Notes: generated by a model from the letters alone, not told the origin. Counted from the first letter of the stretch, positions 16,794 through 25,863 are shown. The stretch is DNA of 64,000 nt from Bacillus sp. FJAT-25509 (GCF_001420605.1 NZ_LJIZ01000038.1:186001-250000), one strand, 5' to 3'. A program made the numbers and translations.

Positions 16794-18122
16794 ATGGGTA
16801 AGCAACTATCAACAAAAGAATGGCAAGAAAAACGAGATAAATACGTAGTAAAAGGCGTTAGTAATGGAAACCGAGCAATTGCTGTAGAGGGTAAAGGAGC
16901 GACACTATACGATATAGAAGGTAAGAAGTTTATTGACTTTGGTGCAGCGATCGGAACAATCAACGTCGGGCACTCACATCCAAAAGTAGTAGCAGCTATA
17001 CAAAAGCAAGCAGAAAAGGTCATTCATCCTGGATTCAATGTCATTATGTACCCGTCATACATTGAAATTTGTGAAAAATTGTGTGAAGTAACGCCAGGAG
17101 ATTTTGCGAAAAAAGCAATTTTACTAAACAGCGGTGCTGAAGCTGTTGAGAATGCTGTAAAAATCGCAAGAAAATATACAAAGCGCCAAGGAGTTGTGAC
17201 ATTTACTCGTGGATTCCACGGTCGTACATTAATGACGATGACAATGACAAGTAAAGTGAAACCATACAAACTTGGTTTTGGTCCTTTTGCACCTGAAGTA
17301 TATCAAGCACCATATCCATATATGTATCGTAAGCCAGAGGGGATGACTGATGAGCAATACGAAGCAGATGTTATTGCACAGTTTGATCAATTTTTTGTAG
17401 CAACAGTAGCACCAGAGACTGTTGCATGTATTGTCATGGAGCCGATTCAAGGAGAAGGTGGATTTGTTATACCGCCAAAATCATTTGTAAAACATGTTCG
17501 TGAATTTTGTACAAAACATGGTATTTTGATGGTTGCAGATGAAATTCAAACTGGATTCGCAAGAACAGGAAAATTGTTTGCGATGGAGCATTTCGAAATT
17601 GCAGCTGATCTTATGACTGCTTCTAAATCGATCGCAGGTGGTATGCCATTAAGTGCTGTTATAGGAAAGGCGGAAATAATGGATACGGCAGATCCAGGTG
17701 AATTAGGTGGAACTTATTGTGGAAATCCACTTGCTTGTGAAGCTGCATTAGCAGTATTAGAAGTCATTGACGAAGAACAATTATGTGAAAGAGCACAATG
17801 GATTGGAGAAGTGCTTGAGAGCCAAGTGAAAGAATGGCAAGAAAAGTACAACTGTTTTGGAGAATTCCGTCGTCTAGGAGCAATGTGTGCAGTAGAAATT
17901 GTGACGGATCAAACATCAAAAACACCTAATAAAGATCTAACAACAAAAATTGCAAAAGCAGCTAATGAAGCTGGACTTTTATTACTTACTGCAGGTCTAG
18001 ATGGAAATATCATTCGATTTTTAAGTCCACTAGTGATTACAGATGAGGAACTAAGTGAAGGGCTTGCAATTTTAGAAAACGTACTATCTGATTGTCAAAT
18101 TTCAACTAAACAGTTCGTTTAA
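16794..18122 (+). CDS. gabT: 4-aminobutyrate (omega-amino acid) aminotransferase
   Basis: 442 aa, class III PLP aminotransferase. Seen: NSGAEAVENAVKIAR (112-126, phosphate cup), FHGRT (141-145), MEPIQGEGG (215-223), VADEIQTGFARTG (247-259, Asp249 against the PLP ring nitrogen) and ASKSIAGG (276-283, Schiff-base Lys278). This arrangement is that of GabT, which moves the amino group of GABA or beta-alanine to 2-oxoglutarate. GGAGG precedes the ATG. There is a 220-base gap after the dehydrogenase and no terminator, so it may be co-transcribed or have an extra promoter. Substrate is inferred from family and neighbours. Confidence 0.88.
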   Translation: MGKQLSTKEWQEKRDKYVVKGVSNGNRAIAVEGKGATLYDIEGKKFIDFGAAIGTINVGHSHPKVVAAIQKQAEKVIHPGFNVIMYPSYIEICEKLCEVTPGDFAKKAILLNSGAEAVENAVKIARKYTKRQGVVTFTRGFHGRTLMTMTMTSKVKPYKLGFGPFAPEVYQAPYPYMYRKPEGMTDEQYEADVIAQFDQFFVATVAPETVACIVMEPIQGEGGFVIPPKSFVKHVREFCTKHGILMVADEIQTGFARTGKLFAMEHFEIAADLMTASKSIAGGMPLSAVIGKAEIMDTADPGELGGTYCGNPLACEAALAVLEVIDEEQLCERAQWIGEVLESQVKEWQEKYNCFGEFRRLGAMCAVEIVTDQTSKTPNKDLTTKIAKAANEAGLLLLTAGLDGNIIRFLSPLVITDEELSEGLAILENVLSDCQISTKQFV

Positions 18123-18253
18123 TCATTTTCATATGTCTAAATTTTTTTAATGTAACCTCCGAATGTGGAGTTGAATTGGAAATGCTCGAGTCTTTTAATG
18201 CAAGGTTTTTATAAAGGGTTTTATATTAACGTTAAAAAGAATAGGGTGAATAT

Positions 18254-19648
18254 GTGAGTATGGAGAAACATAACAAAGGTTTACAACAAAATTTAAAGAA
18301 CCGTCATATTCAGATGATTTCAATTGGTGGTATCATTGGGGCAGGTTTATTTGTAGGTAGTGGAAATGTAATTCATAGTGCAGGTCCATCAGCAATTGTT
18401 GCCTATTTAATAGCTGGAATATTAGTTGCTCTTCTTATGAGAATGTTAGGAGAAATGGCAGCTGAAAATCCAGATAGTGGATCGTTTTCAACGTATGCAA
18501 AAGAGTCGATTGGCCCTTGGGCAGGATACACGATTGGCTGGTTGTATTGGTTTTTCTGGCTTATTACAATCGCAATCGAGGCGATTGCAGGTGCAAATAT
18601 TATGAATTCATGGTTTCCAAGTATTCCATTATGGGGCTGGGCTTTAATCCTTACCTTTGTACTTACACTTTCTAATATTTTATCAGTGAAAACATTTGGA
18701 GAGTTTGAATATTGGTTTGCCATTACAAAGGTAGTGGCGATCTCAGCGTTTATGTTAGTAGGGCTTGCGATTTTATTTAAATTCTTCCCTAACATTCAAT
18801 CTCCGGGATTATCAAATTTGACACAGCATGGCGGATTTTTCCCGAAAGGTATAAGTGCGATATTAGGTGGATTTATGACTGTAATGTTTGCTTTCTTTGG
18901 ATCTGAAATTGCTGCAATTGCTGCAGGTGAATCTAAAGACCCTCAAAAATCTGTTGTAACGGCTATTAATTCAGTTGTTTGGCGTGTAGCATTGTTCTAC
19001 ATCGGATCAGTTGCTATTTTAGTTTTATTAATGCCTTGGAATGACGCAAAATCGTTAAGTAGCCCATATGTAACTTTACTTACAAATCTAGGAATTCCTG
19101 GGGCTGCAACAATCATGAAAGTGGTTGTACTTCTGTCAGTACTTTCTTGTCTGAATTCAGCACTTTATACGAATTCTCGTATGCTATATTCGTTAGCGAA
19201 GCAAGGGAATGCTCCGAAAATTTTTACAAAAGTAAACAAAGGTGGGTCACCATATTGGGGAGTTTGGGCAAGTTCAGCTTTTGCATTCTTGGCTGCAGTA
19301 TTTAATTTTATTTCACCAGATAAACTTTTTTCATTTCTTTTAAATGCATCAGGGTCAATTGCCCTTCTAGTTTATATTGTTATTGCAGTATCACATGTAA
19401 TAAAGCGCAAACAAGCTGAGAAAAACGGAAAAGTGTTACGTTTAAAAATGTGGGGTTTTCCATTTTTAACCTACATTACGATTATAGCAATGGTCGTAAT
19501 TTATTTCTCGATGTACTTTATGGATGGTCTTCGCTCACAGTTCTTTTTAACATCATTAATTACAGTTTTAGTAATTTCATCGTTTTTTATTTTTAAAATT
19601 GGAAAGAAAGAGAAAGTCGAATCAAAACATGAAACAACAGCGAGTTGA
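18254..19648 (+). CDS. Amino-acid permease (APC superfamily, GabP-like)
   Basis: 464 aa with 12 predicted helices. The start HIQMISIGGIIGAGLFVGSG is the helix-1 signature of the AAT/GabP group of APC proton symporters. As the third gene beside an omega-aminotransferase and a semialdehyde dehydrogenase, it probably imports GABA or a related omega-amino acid. GTG 18254 or ATG 18260 could start it; AGGGTGA at 18243-18249 fits both. A strong terminator follows. Confidence 0.85.
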   Translation: MSMEKHNKGLQQNLKNRHIQMISIGGIIGAGLFVGSGNVIHSAGPSAIVAYLIAGILVALLMRMLGEMAAENPDSGSFSTYAKESIGPWAGYTIGWLYWFFWLITIAIEAIAGANIMNSWFPSIPLWGWALILTFVLTLSNILSVKTFGEFEYWFAITKVVAISAFMLVGLAILFKFFPNIQSPGLSNLTQHGGFFPKGISAILGGFMTVMFAFFGSEIAAIAAGESKDPQKSVVTAINSVVWRVALFYIGSVAILVLLMPWNDAKSLSSPYVTLLTNLGIPGAATIMKVVVLLSVLSCLNSALYTNSRMLYSLAKQGNAPKIFTKVNKGGSPYWGVWASSAFAFLAAVFNFISPDKLFSFLLNASGSIALLVYIVIAVSHVIKRKQAEKNGKVLRLKMWGFPFLTYITIIAMVVIYFSMYFMDGLRSQFFLTSLITVLVISSFFIFKIGKKEKVESKHETTAS

Positions 19649-19771
19649 AATAGGCAACGTTCCACTTTCATAATGATGTTTATCGATGCAAAAATGAAAC
19701 AAATAGAGAATATGAGATGAAAGCGTTGTCGGAGAAAAAATGCTTTTAGTACTACCTTATTAAGTTAGAAG

Positions 19772-19809
19772 CCAGAAAAACCTATGAGATGGTTTTTCTG
19801 GTTTTTTTT
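19772..19809 (+). terminator. Intrinsic terminator after the permease
   Basis: Perfect 11-bp stem CCAGAAAAACC / GGTTTTTCTGG with an 8-base loop and T8. Confidence 0.9.
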
Positions 19810-19906
19810 CTATTAGACCTAATTATTAATTAATAGTCATGACTCCTTAGACTTAAAATAAGTTTCTGATACAACAACACATACATAAGTTCAATAAGGG
19901 TTTATA

Positions 19907-19935
19907 AAGGTTTCTAATTAGACAACCTTTTTTTG
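19907..19935 (+). repeat. Terminator-like hairpin shared with 62825
   Basis: AAAGGTTTCTAATTAGACAA plus CCTTTTTTT. Nearly the same bases occur at 62825-62853. The stem pairs AAGGTT with AACCTT around TCTAATTAGA. No gene immediately upstream explains it, since the permease already has a terminator. The rest of the 385-base gap (19649-20033) shows no gene. Confidence 0.5.
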
Positions 19936-20033
19936 TGTCGTGAAATTATAGAATAAACTTGCAATAATATACTATATAGCATTTAAATTTAAGCTGTAAG
20001 ATGAAATGAGAATAACGTGAAAGGAGTTACCTC

Positions 20034-20609
20034 ATGAATTTTACATCTTTTATTTTATATTGTTTTATTGTTACTTTTACACCAGGACCTACTAATATCG
20101 TAATATTATCGACAGTGCATAATACTGGGACAAAAAAGGCATTGGAATATACATATGGTGCAACGCTTGCTTTTGGTTTATTACTTTTAATTTCTGCTAT
20201 GTTAAACACAATGCTGATAGGGATTATCCCAAAAATTTTAAATCTTATGCAGGTTATAGGAAGCTTTTATATGATCTATCTTGCCTATCAGATTTACAAA
20301 ATGGATTCATCAAAATCATCCGAGAAACAATCAGGTACCTTTATGTCAGGATTTCTGATGCAGTTTTTAAATCCAAAGGTGGTACTGTTTACAATGACAG
20401 TTATTCCTAGCTATATATTGCCTTATCATGTCAAAATGTCTACTGTTACAATTAATGTTATCGTGATCACAATCATTGGATTCTTAGCATTTATTACATG
20501 GGTTCTTTTCGGTTCAATCTTCAAAGTTTTTTTACAGAAACACAAAAAAACTGTTAATATCGTGATGGCATTTTGCTTAGTTTACGCAGCAGTCATGATA
20601 TGGATATAA
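20034..20609 (+). CDS. LysE/RhtB-family amino-acid exporter
   Basis: 191 aa, six hydrophobic segments. FTPGPTNIVILSTVHN (about 16-31) is the family's PGP motif region in helix 1, and FLNPKVVLFTM (about 110-120) the second conserved element. Members export basic or neutral amino acids or their analogues. GAAAGGAG precedes the ATG. An AraC regulator starts 25 bases after the stop in the same direction, suggesting co-transcription and effector-controlled export. Confidence 0.88.
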   Translation: MNFTSFILYCFIVTFTPGPTNIVILSTVHNTGTKKALEYTYGATLAFGLLLLISAMLNTMLIGIIPKILNLMQVIGSFYMIYLAYQIYKMDSSKSSEKQSGTFMSGFLMQFLNPKVVLFTMTVIPSYILPYHVKMSTVTINVIVITIIGFLAFITWVLFGSIFKVFLQKHKKTVNIVMAFCLVYAAVMIWI

Positions 20610-20634
20610 GTAAGCTGTTAAAGAGGTGAGTTTA

Positions 20635-21411
20635 ATGGAGAAATTTATCTACAAAAAATCATCAGGTATTACGGCGCTCTCAGCAAGTATGACTGATTTT
20701 AAGTATAAAAAACACTCTCACAAAGAGTATGCCATAGGTGTTACATTACGTGGTATACAACAATATAATCTGGATGGAAGTTTACAGTTATCACATCAAA
20801 ATGGTGTCATGCTTTTTAATCCAGAACAAGCACATGACGGAATGGCATATGATGAGTCTGGTATTGATTATGTCATGCTATATTTAGATCCACAATTGCT
20901 GTTAGAAGTAAATGAGAACAAGGACTTAGTACGTTTTTCGAACCCTATTGTGTATGATCATCAACTTGAACAAAAAATAGTAAGTCTTTCTAATGCTATA
21001 TTAAGTGAAAAAGATGAGGCATTTTGTAGTGAATTACTAGTATCTCTAGCAGATCGTCTTATTAGAACTAATCTTTCAAGAGATTATAAGAAAGATAACG
21101 CGCTAATGAAAAAAGCGAAGAATTTGATTCATTCCAATTTGGAAAAAGTTCTTAAGCTTGATGAGATATGTAATGAACTTAATTTATCCAAATTCAAGTT
21201 TATTAGATACTTTAAGACTCATACGGGCATATCACCATATCAATACTTTCTTAACTGTAAGATTGAACGCGCAAAGCAGTTGATCGAAAAAAATAGAGAT
21301 ATATATTCAGCGGTATCGGAATGTGGCTTTGTAGATTTAACCCATTTAAATAAACATTTTAAAAGTGTATATGGAACTACAGCATATGAGTATATGTCTT
21401 ATTTAGATTAA
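20635..21411 (+). CDS. AraC-family transcriptional regulator
   Basis: 258 aa from ATG 20635, which follows AAGAGGTG; a GTG three codons earlier overlaps the ribosome site. The N-terminal half is a cupin-like effector domain (HSHKEYAIGVTLRG, NPEQAHDG). The C-terminal 100 residues form two helix-turn-helix units: LDEICNELNLSKFKFIRYFK and the closing SAVSECGFVDLTHLNKHFK. It probably activates the exporter gene directly upstream in response to an amino acid. Confidence 0.88.
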   Translation: MEKFIYKKSSGITALSASMTDFKYKKHSHKEYAIGVTLRGIQQYNLDGSLQLSHQNGVMLFNPEQAHDGMAYDESGIDYVMLYLDPQLLLEVNENKDLVRFSNPIVYDHQLEQKIVSLSNAILSEKDEAFCSELLVSLADRLIRTNLSRDYKKDNALMKKAKNLIHSNLEKVLKLDEICNELNLSKFKFIRYFKTHTGISPYQYFLNCKIERAKQLIEKNRDIYSAVSECGFVDLTHLNKHFKSVYGTTAYEYMSYLD

Positions 21412-21513
21412 GGGGAGTATTTGTTCTACGAAAATAGATAAATCCAGAAAGTGAAATGATCATTAAAGAGTGAAAGTCTAGATCTATTTAAGAAAACAAG
21501 ATTAATATAAAAT

Positions 21514-21557
21514 GCCTGTATCTAAGATTACCAAGTAATCGTTGATACAGGCTATTT
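21514..21557 (+). terminator. Terminator after the AraC gene
   Basis: GCCTGTATC / GATACAGGC perfect 9-bp stem with a 21-base loop and TATTTTAAT after it. It may also serve the converging EamA gene. Confidence 0.7.
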
Positions 21558-21615
21558 TAATAATTATTATTCAGCTAACGAATATACGGCAGAAGAAATT
21601 CTCAACTTGAAGACT

Positions 21616-22539
21616 TTAAGCTGGAGATTTCATAGATTTCTTTACAATCCGATTGTTTTTAGACATTCCATTTGTTTTAAAGTAAGTGAACAAGAAACTA
21701 CCTAGTATTACGATAATGCTCCCAAGTCCTTGAACCCATGTCATTTTTTCATTTAATAAGAAAAACGCTAAAATGGCTGTGAAAATCGGATTGAAGTTTA
21801 GGAAAATACCTGCTGAAGTTGCTCCAATTTTTTGGACACCAATATTCCAAAAGAGCATACATAAGACAGTCGAAATAATACCAGTATATAAAATTGAGAA
21901 AATAAATGAGCCATTCATTTTCACAAGCGTAAAATCTGAGAGATTAAAAGGGATGATTACAACGAGTCCAAATATCCCTGAGTATAGTGTAGACAACATA
22001 GGTGATATAAGCCTTGTTGCCCATCTACTACAAACCGAATAGATTCCCCATATGCAGACGGCAATGACCATCCATAAATCTCCTAAATTAAACTTCATTG
22101 AGAATAATAGATTAAGATCTCCCTTAGAAAGTACAAGGATAACCCCTAAGAACGAAATAAACATTGAAAATATTTGTAAAAAGTTCATTCTTTCTTTTAA
22201 AAATAAAGATGAAAATAAAGCAATGGAAATTGTATTTAGGGTCGAAATTAAACCGACATTTGTTGCAGATGTCTTTTCTAATGCCATAAATTGAAAGAGA
22301 TTAAAAAGAACAACACCTGTAACTCCCATCATGATTAATGGTAGAATAGCTTTACGTGGAGGTAAAATCTTCTTTTCTTTCCACCATACGATTGGTAATA
22401 ATACGATAATTGCAATTCCCCATCTTAGCGTCGTCAAGGTCATTGGAGAAGCGTGACCAACAAGGGATTTTCCAACGACAAAATTTCCTCCCCATAACAA
22501 ACTTGTTAATAATAACAACAGTATATATAAGATTGGCAT
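21616..22539 (-). CDS. EamA/DMT-family transporter (10 TM)
   Basis: 307 aa with ten hydrophobic segments in two EamA repeats (about 7-140 and 155-288). LLWGGNFVVGKSL at the start, and PIFTAILAFFLLNEK in the second repeat, are typical of drug/metabolite exporters. Divergent from an Lrp regulator 229 bases away, a common pairing for amino-acid efflux. The substrate is not readable. The start ATG 22539 has no strong AGGAGG; GGGG lies 8 bases before it. Confidence 0.85.
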   Translation of the reverse strand: MPILYILLLLLTSLLWGGNFVVGKSLVGHASPMTLTTLRWGIAIIVLLPIVWWKEKKILPPRKAILPLIMMGVTGVVLFNLFQFMALEKTSATNVGLISTLNTISIALFSSLFLKERMNFLQIFSMFISFLGVILVLSKGDLNLLFSMKFNLGDLWMVIAVCIWGIYSVCSRWATRLISPMLSTLYSGIFGLVVIIPFNLSDFTLVKMNGSFIFSILYTGIISTVLCMLFWNIGVQKIGATSAGIFLNFNPIFTAILAFFLLNEKMTWVQGLGSIIVILGSFLFTYFKTNGMSKNNRIVKKSMKSPA

Positions 22540-22768
22540 ATCTAAACCCCCAAATTCACTGTTTTAATGTTTAAAAAAGACCTTACACAGTGATTTCTTA
22601 CTATTTTTTTAATAGTTTAACATAATTGTTTATTTCACCGTAGATTATTTTGTATAATGATATAAATACGAAATAATCTTAATCAAAAGCGTTATTTCGG
22701 GAAATATAATTCGTTTTAAGTGTTGAATCGAAACCATTTTCCGAATAAATGAAAGGGAGTAGATAGAA

Positions 22769-23254
22769 GTGGAACACCAAGGAAATAAAGTATTAGATGA
22801 AGTAGATCTTAAAATTTTAGATAAGTTACAAAAGGAAAGCCAAATTAGCAATACGGAACTAGCGCGACATGTGAATTTGTCACCACCAGCTACACATGCG
22901 AGAGTTAAACGATTAGAAAATGAGGGATATATCGATCGACAAGTTGCGATCTTAAATCAAGAAAAGCTGGGATTTGACTTGCTTTGTTTTATTTTTATCA
23001 ATACAAATATCCATCAAGCCGATAAATTAGAAGTGTTAGAGAAAGCGTTACAATCTATGCCTGAAGTTTTAGAGTGCCACTTATTAACAGGGGAGTATGA
23101 CTATTTATTAAAAGTTGCCAACAGAGAACGAAAAGAATTGGAGAACTTTATTCGTAAGTTAAATCAACTCGGAATTACAAGAATTCAAACAAGTTTAGCT
23201 TTAAGAGAAATCAAATATTCTACCGTTTTGCCGTTATGTGAAAAAGAAGAATAA
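22769..23254 (+). CDS. Lrp/AsnC-family transcriptional regulator
   Basis: 161 aa from GTG 22769, preceded by AAAGGGAG. N-terminal winged HTH (LKILDKLQKESQISNTELAR, then HVNLSPPATHARVKRLENEG) and a C-terminal RAM/AsnC effector domain (ECHLLTGEYDYLLKVAN). Such proteins form octamers that sense amino acids. It probably controls the divergent EamA transporter; the shared 229-base promoter region is A+T-rich with no clear single operator that I could define. Confidence 0.9.
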   Translation: MEHQGNKVLDEVDLKILDKLQKESQISNTELARHVNLSPPATHARVKRLENEGYIDRQVAILNQEKLGFDLLCFIFINTNIHQADKLEVLEKALQSMPEVLECHLLTGEYDYLLKVANRERKELENFIRKLNQLGITRIQTSLALREIKYSTVLPLCEKEE

Positions 23255-23432
23255 GATTTATAAAGTTTTACAACATAAATCTTAGCCCTTTGGTATAAAT
23301 ATGAAATTAACTTTCAAATGTAAAAGTATGTGTTTTACTCTCAATCTCTAATTTTGATTACTGGATAAAAGTTTAGTTTTTTAATAAAGGGAAAGTGTGC
23401 TGATATTGAATTAAATGAATAGAGGTGAACAT

Positions 23433-23756
23433 ATGAAAAATTATATTATAGCTATATCAATATTTCTTTTAGGGATATGTATCGTGATTGGAAGTTGGAT
23501 GATTTCTAATGGAATGGGAACAAAAGTTTCAACGAGTCTTTCTGTACAGCATCAACATCAACTATTAACACAGTCAGAGTTAGTTGATTATTTAGGATTA
23601 AGTAAGGAAGAAATTCAAAAATTAACAGAGTTAGATGATGGTGAAGGTAGTTATTCGAGTGAACTTCCTCATTTAAAAATTGGATCAGAGTTTTACTATC
23701 CTAAATCAGCAATCGATAAATGGTTAGTAAATGTAGAATTAACTACGATCCCTTAA
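23433..23756 (+). CDS. Membrane-anchored excisionase-like HTH protein
   Basis: 107 aa from ATG 23433 after AGAGGTGA. An N-terminal hydrophobic helix (about 4-21) is followed by a linker, then TQSELVDYLGLSKEEIQKL and LPHLKIGSEFYYPKSAIDKWL. The second half has the MerR/excisionase winged-helix pattern (HTH_17: helix-turn-helix, wing with IG-x-x-x-x-YPK, final helix IDKWL). A DNA-binding-like fold attached to a membrane helix is unusual, though similar small Bacillus proteins exist. Function unknown. Followed by a repeat-like hairpin (copy H). Confidence 0.65.
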   Translation: MKNYIIAISIFLLGICIVIGSWMISNGMGTKVSTSLSVQHQHQLLTQSELVDYLGLSKEEIQKLTELDDGEGSYSSELPHLKIGSEFYYPKSAIDKWLVNVELTTIP

Positions 23757-23850
23757 TTAGTAATGATAATATTTTAATTGTAGATTGGAGAAGAAATTTT
23801 CAATAAATAATCTAATTTTTATTGAATTACCATACAATAGTAGTAGAGTA

Positions 23851-23895
23851 TAAGCTGCATAATTGCGGCTTTTTCTATTGCATTAAAGTTAAATG
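23851..23895 (+). repeat. Repeat-like terminator, copy H
   Basis: AGCTGC-ATAATT-GCGGCT with TTTT, followed by TATTGCATTAAAGTTAAATG and GCT. Hairpin and AAATGGC tail resemble copies A and B near 5.2 and 6.8 kb. It ends the excisionase-like gene. Confidence 0.45.
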
Positions 23896-24019
23896 GCTAA
23901 AGAAATGATTGATTTTATAGTGCAAATATCAGTAAGGGTGTATGTCATTTTTTTGCTTTTGTGTATGTACTCTCAATTGGGAGATGATCGTAAGCAAAAC
24001 AAATGAGAGGATGTGTGGA

Positions 24020-25285
24020 ATGAAAAAAAAAGCATTCATAACCATTCCGTTTTGTATCTTGTTAGCAATCCTTATCGCTACAACGTTTGTGCTCACTTCG
24101 ACTAAACCTTCAACCCCTGACTTACTCAAACCTCAACAATTAGCTGAAACCACAAAGCCCGCAGTTGTTCGAATTGTTGATTATGCGATTGTGAAATGGA
24201 CGATTAATTTAGATGATGAACGCGTGACGAGTGTGCTGAAGAAATGGGATTATAAAACCGAACTTGACGGTTTTGGATCTGGAGCTATCATTAATTCGGA
24301 CGGCTATATTGTAACAAACGCTCATGTTCTCATTTATTCTCATCAATTGTCCGATCATGATATTCTTTCTCAAGCATTTTCAATTCTTGTGGATGATGTT
24401 GCTACGGAAAATAATTGGACGCACAAATTCACAGATGCATACTTGAAACAGTATACTAGTTACGAAATCTTCCAAAAAGGCGTCGACGTATACTTGCCGA
24501 CAGTAGATGATCCTATTAGCGCAGTCGTCAAAAGCTATCAACAACCTACCGATCATGGCAAAGATGTGGCCCTCTTAAAAATAGACGGCTCCCACTATCC
24601 TACAATTCCACTTGGAAACAGTGACTCCATTCAAGATCAAGACAATATTTGGGTGATTGGCTACCCAGCTGCGGCAGATTCTGAATTGCTATCGATGCAT
24701 AGTTATGTGATCCCCACGATGAATAAAGGGCAAATCTCAGCTATCTCAAAAACTACATTAGCTGGTAGCCCAGTCCTTCAAATCAATGCAGCATCTACCC
24801 ATGGAAATAGTGGAGGACCCATCATTAATAACAAAGGACAATTGATTGGCTTACTCACTTTCCGAGGAGATACGGTGAATGACCAAGAAGTGCAAGGATT
24901 TCATTTTGCGGTACCTGTGAACACATTGAAAAAGGTTGTCAAGAAAGCAGACGTTCATGTCACTGAAAGCAAAACTGATAAATTGTTCAAAGAAGGGTTA
25001 ATTTTCTACTGGGCCGGCTATTACAAAAATGCACTGACAAAATTTGAAGCAGTCCAAAAAATCTATCCGAACCACCCAGAAGTAAAACACTATATTCATG
25101 AATCGAAACAAAAAATGAGCTCAAGCAAAACACTTTGGGCAGATTACAAAACCAGTTTTTACATTCAAGATACTGTCGCAAGTATACTGATCCTCATTCT
25201 TCTTCTATACACTTTCACGTTTAACAGCAAAAGTAAATCAAATACCACATCGAATCCACCATCAACCGATTATGAATCCGACTAA
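24020..25285 (+). CDS. HtrA-like trypsin-family serine protease with C-terminal helix
   Basis: 421 aa from ATG 24020 (GAGAGGA about 8 bases upstream). An N-terminal membrane helix or uncleaved signal (about 4-26). Protease domain with triad His102 (TNAHVL), Asp182 (GKDVALLKID) and Ser264 (THGNSGGPI). Unlike HtrA/DegP it has no PDZ domain. Instead there is a TPR-like helix pair (about 320-356, EGLIFYWAGYYKNALTKFE) and a final hydrophobic helix (about 386-401). Both termini may therefore be membrane-held, with the protease outside the cell. The gene uses more G/C-ending codons than its neighbours, which may mean a different origin. Confidence 0.85.
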   Translation: MKKKAFITIPFCILLAILIATTFVLTSTKPSTPDLLKPQQLAETTKPAVVRIVDYAIVKWTINLDDERVTSVLKKWDYKTELDGFGSGAIINSDGYIVTNAHVLIYSHQLSDHDILSQAFSILVDDVATENNWTHKFTDAYLKQYTSYEIFQKGVDVYLPTVDDPISAVVKSYQQPTDHGKDVALLKIDGSHYPTIPLGNSDSIQDQDNIWVIGYPAAADSELLSMHSYVIPTMNKGQISAISKTTLAGSPVLQINAASTHGNSGGPIINNKGQLIGLLTFRGDTVNDQEVQGFHFAVPVNTLKKVVKKADVHVTESKTDKLFKEGLIFYWAGYYKNALTKFEAVQKIYPNHPEVKHYIHESKQKMSSSKTLWADYKTSFYIQDTVASILILILLLYTFTFNSKSKSNTTSNPPSTDYESD

Positions 25286-25433
25286 ACTAGAAACTCACAT
25301 AGATCTTGAAAAATCTACACCTAATCAGCAGTGTAGACATCATAAATTATGAAAAATGTATTTGAATCTATTTATTGAGCAAATGCTTGAGGGACGATTG
25401 CATAAAACTATATTTATCTTGGTAAAAAACGAA

Positions 25434-25530
25434 ACGGCTCCATTTTGCTGAACGTAGGTTGCAATTGGAACGAATGAGATGGATAAATCCTACCCAAACC
25501 AATTGTAGAGCTACAAACAAAAGGAGCCGT
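25434..25530 (+). promoter_or_regulatory. Nested stem leader that can hide the ribosome site of a 32-aa ORF
   Basis: Three nested complementary pairs occur in order: ACGGCTCC (25434) with GGAGCCGT (25523-25530), GTAG (25454) with CTAC (25511), CAATTGG (25462) with CCAATTG (25499). A small GGAT-AA-ATCC sits inside. The outer pair includes the GGAG of the ribosome site at 25521-25526. This could be an RNA switch, or the ends of a small degraded transposable element; the sequence alone cannot decide. Confidence 0.45.
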
Positions 25531-25534
25531 ATAA

Positions 25535-25633
25535 ATGAAGGATGATCAAAAATCTATTGGTTTAAACGTTTTAAAAGATTTTTTTACTGTTGGAACCTAT
25601 TTAAATGGGTTATTTGAAAAAGGTATATCCTAA
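25535..25633 (+). CDS. Possible small protein, 32 aa
   Basis: ATG 25535 lies 8 bases after AAGGAG, and the frame runs MKDDQKSIGLNVLKDFFTVG for 20 residues and then 12 more to TAA. It has no membrane helix and no family I recognise. The strong ribosome site and the nested stem structure immediately upstream are the only support. It may instead be the start of a deleted gene. Confidence 0.35.
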   Translation: MKDDQKSIGLNVLKDFFTVGTYLNGLFEKGIS

Positions 25634-25717
25634 CTCAAACTAAAATAGTAAGCAAATAATCTAGTAAATGTGAATATGGATAAAAAGTAACATAAAAAAA
25701 AATAACAACATTTAATA

Positions 25718-25746
25718 TTGAATATTCAGAATTTATCTTGTATTAT
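25718..25746 (+). promoter_or_regulatory. Sigma-A-type promoter of the first acyl-CoA block
   Basis: TTGAAT (25718-25723), 17-base spacer, TATTAT (25741-25746). The TetR-type operator begins 14 bases after the -10 box. The spacer holds AATATTCAGAATTTA, which matches 11 of 15 bases of the CodY consensus as I recall it; that is weak evidence. Confidence 0.55.
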
Positions 25747-25759
25747 CTAATTAACAAAC

Positions 25760-25777
25760 ATACCGACTGGTTAGTAT
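25760..25777. promoter_or_regulatory. TetR-type operator, site 1
   Basis: ATACCGACTGGTTAGTAT, an 18-bp imperfect palindrome (ATACYRAC / GTYRGTAT). It differs at one base from the site at 31981. It is placed just after the promoter and 87 bases before the SDR start, a position that would block transcription. Confidence 0.7.
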
Positions 25778-25863
25778 CTAAAAGTTTGTTTTAGAATGAA
25801 GCGAAAGTATTGAGCAAAAATTGGGGCTTTATAAAATAAATACTAATTTTAGGAGGATTTGAA

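Noticed and set aside
23942-24019. 26-residue N-terminal extension of the HtrA-like protease
   Set aside because: The extension is Cys/Phe-rich with no ribosome site. The start at 24020 gives a proper membrane helix.
25434-25633. Complete insertion sequence
   Set aside because: Inverted segments exist, but no transposase-size frame lies between or near them, and no target duplication is visible.
25722-25736. CodY box in the promoter of the first acyl-CoA block
   Set aside because: It matches 11 of 15 positions of the remembered consensus; in A+T-rich DNA this can be chance. Mentioned only within the promoter entry.
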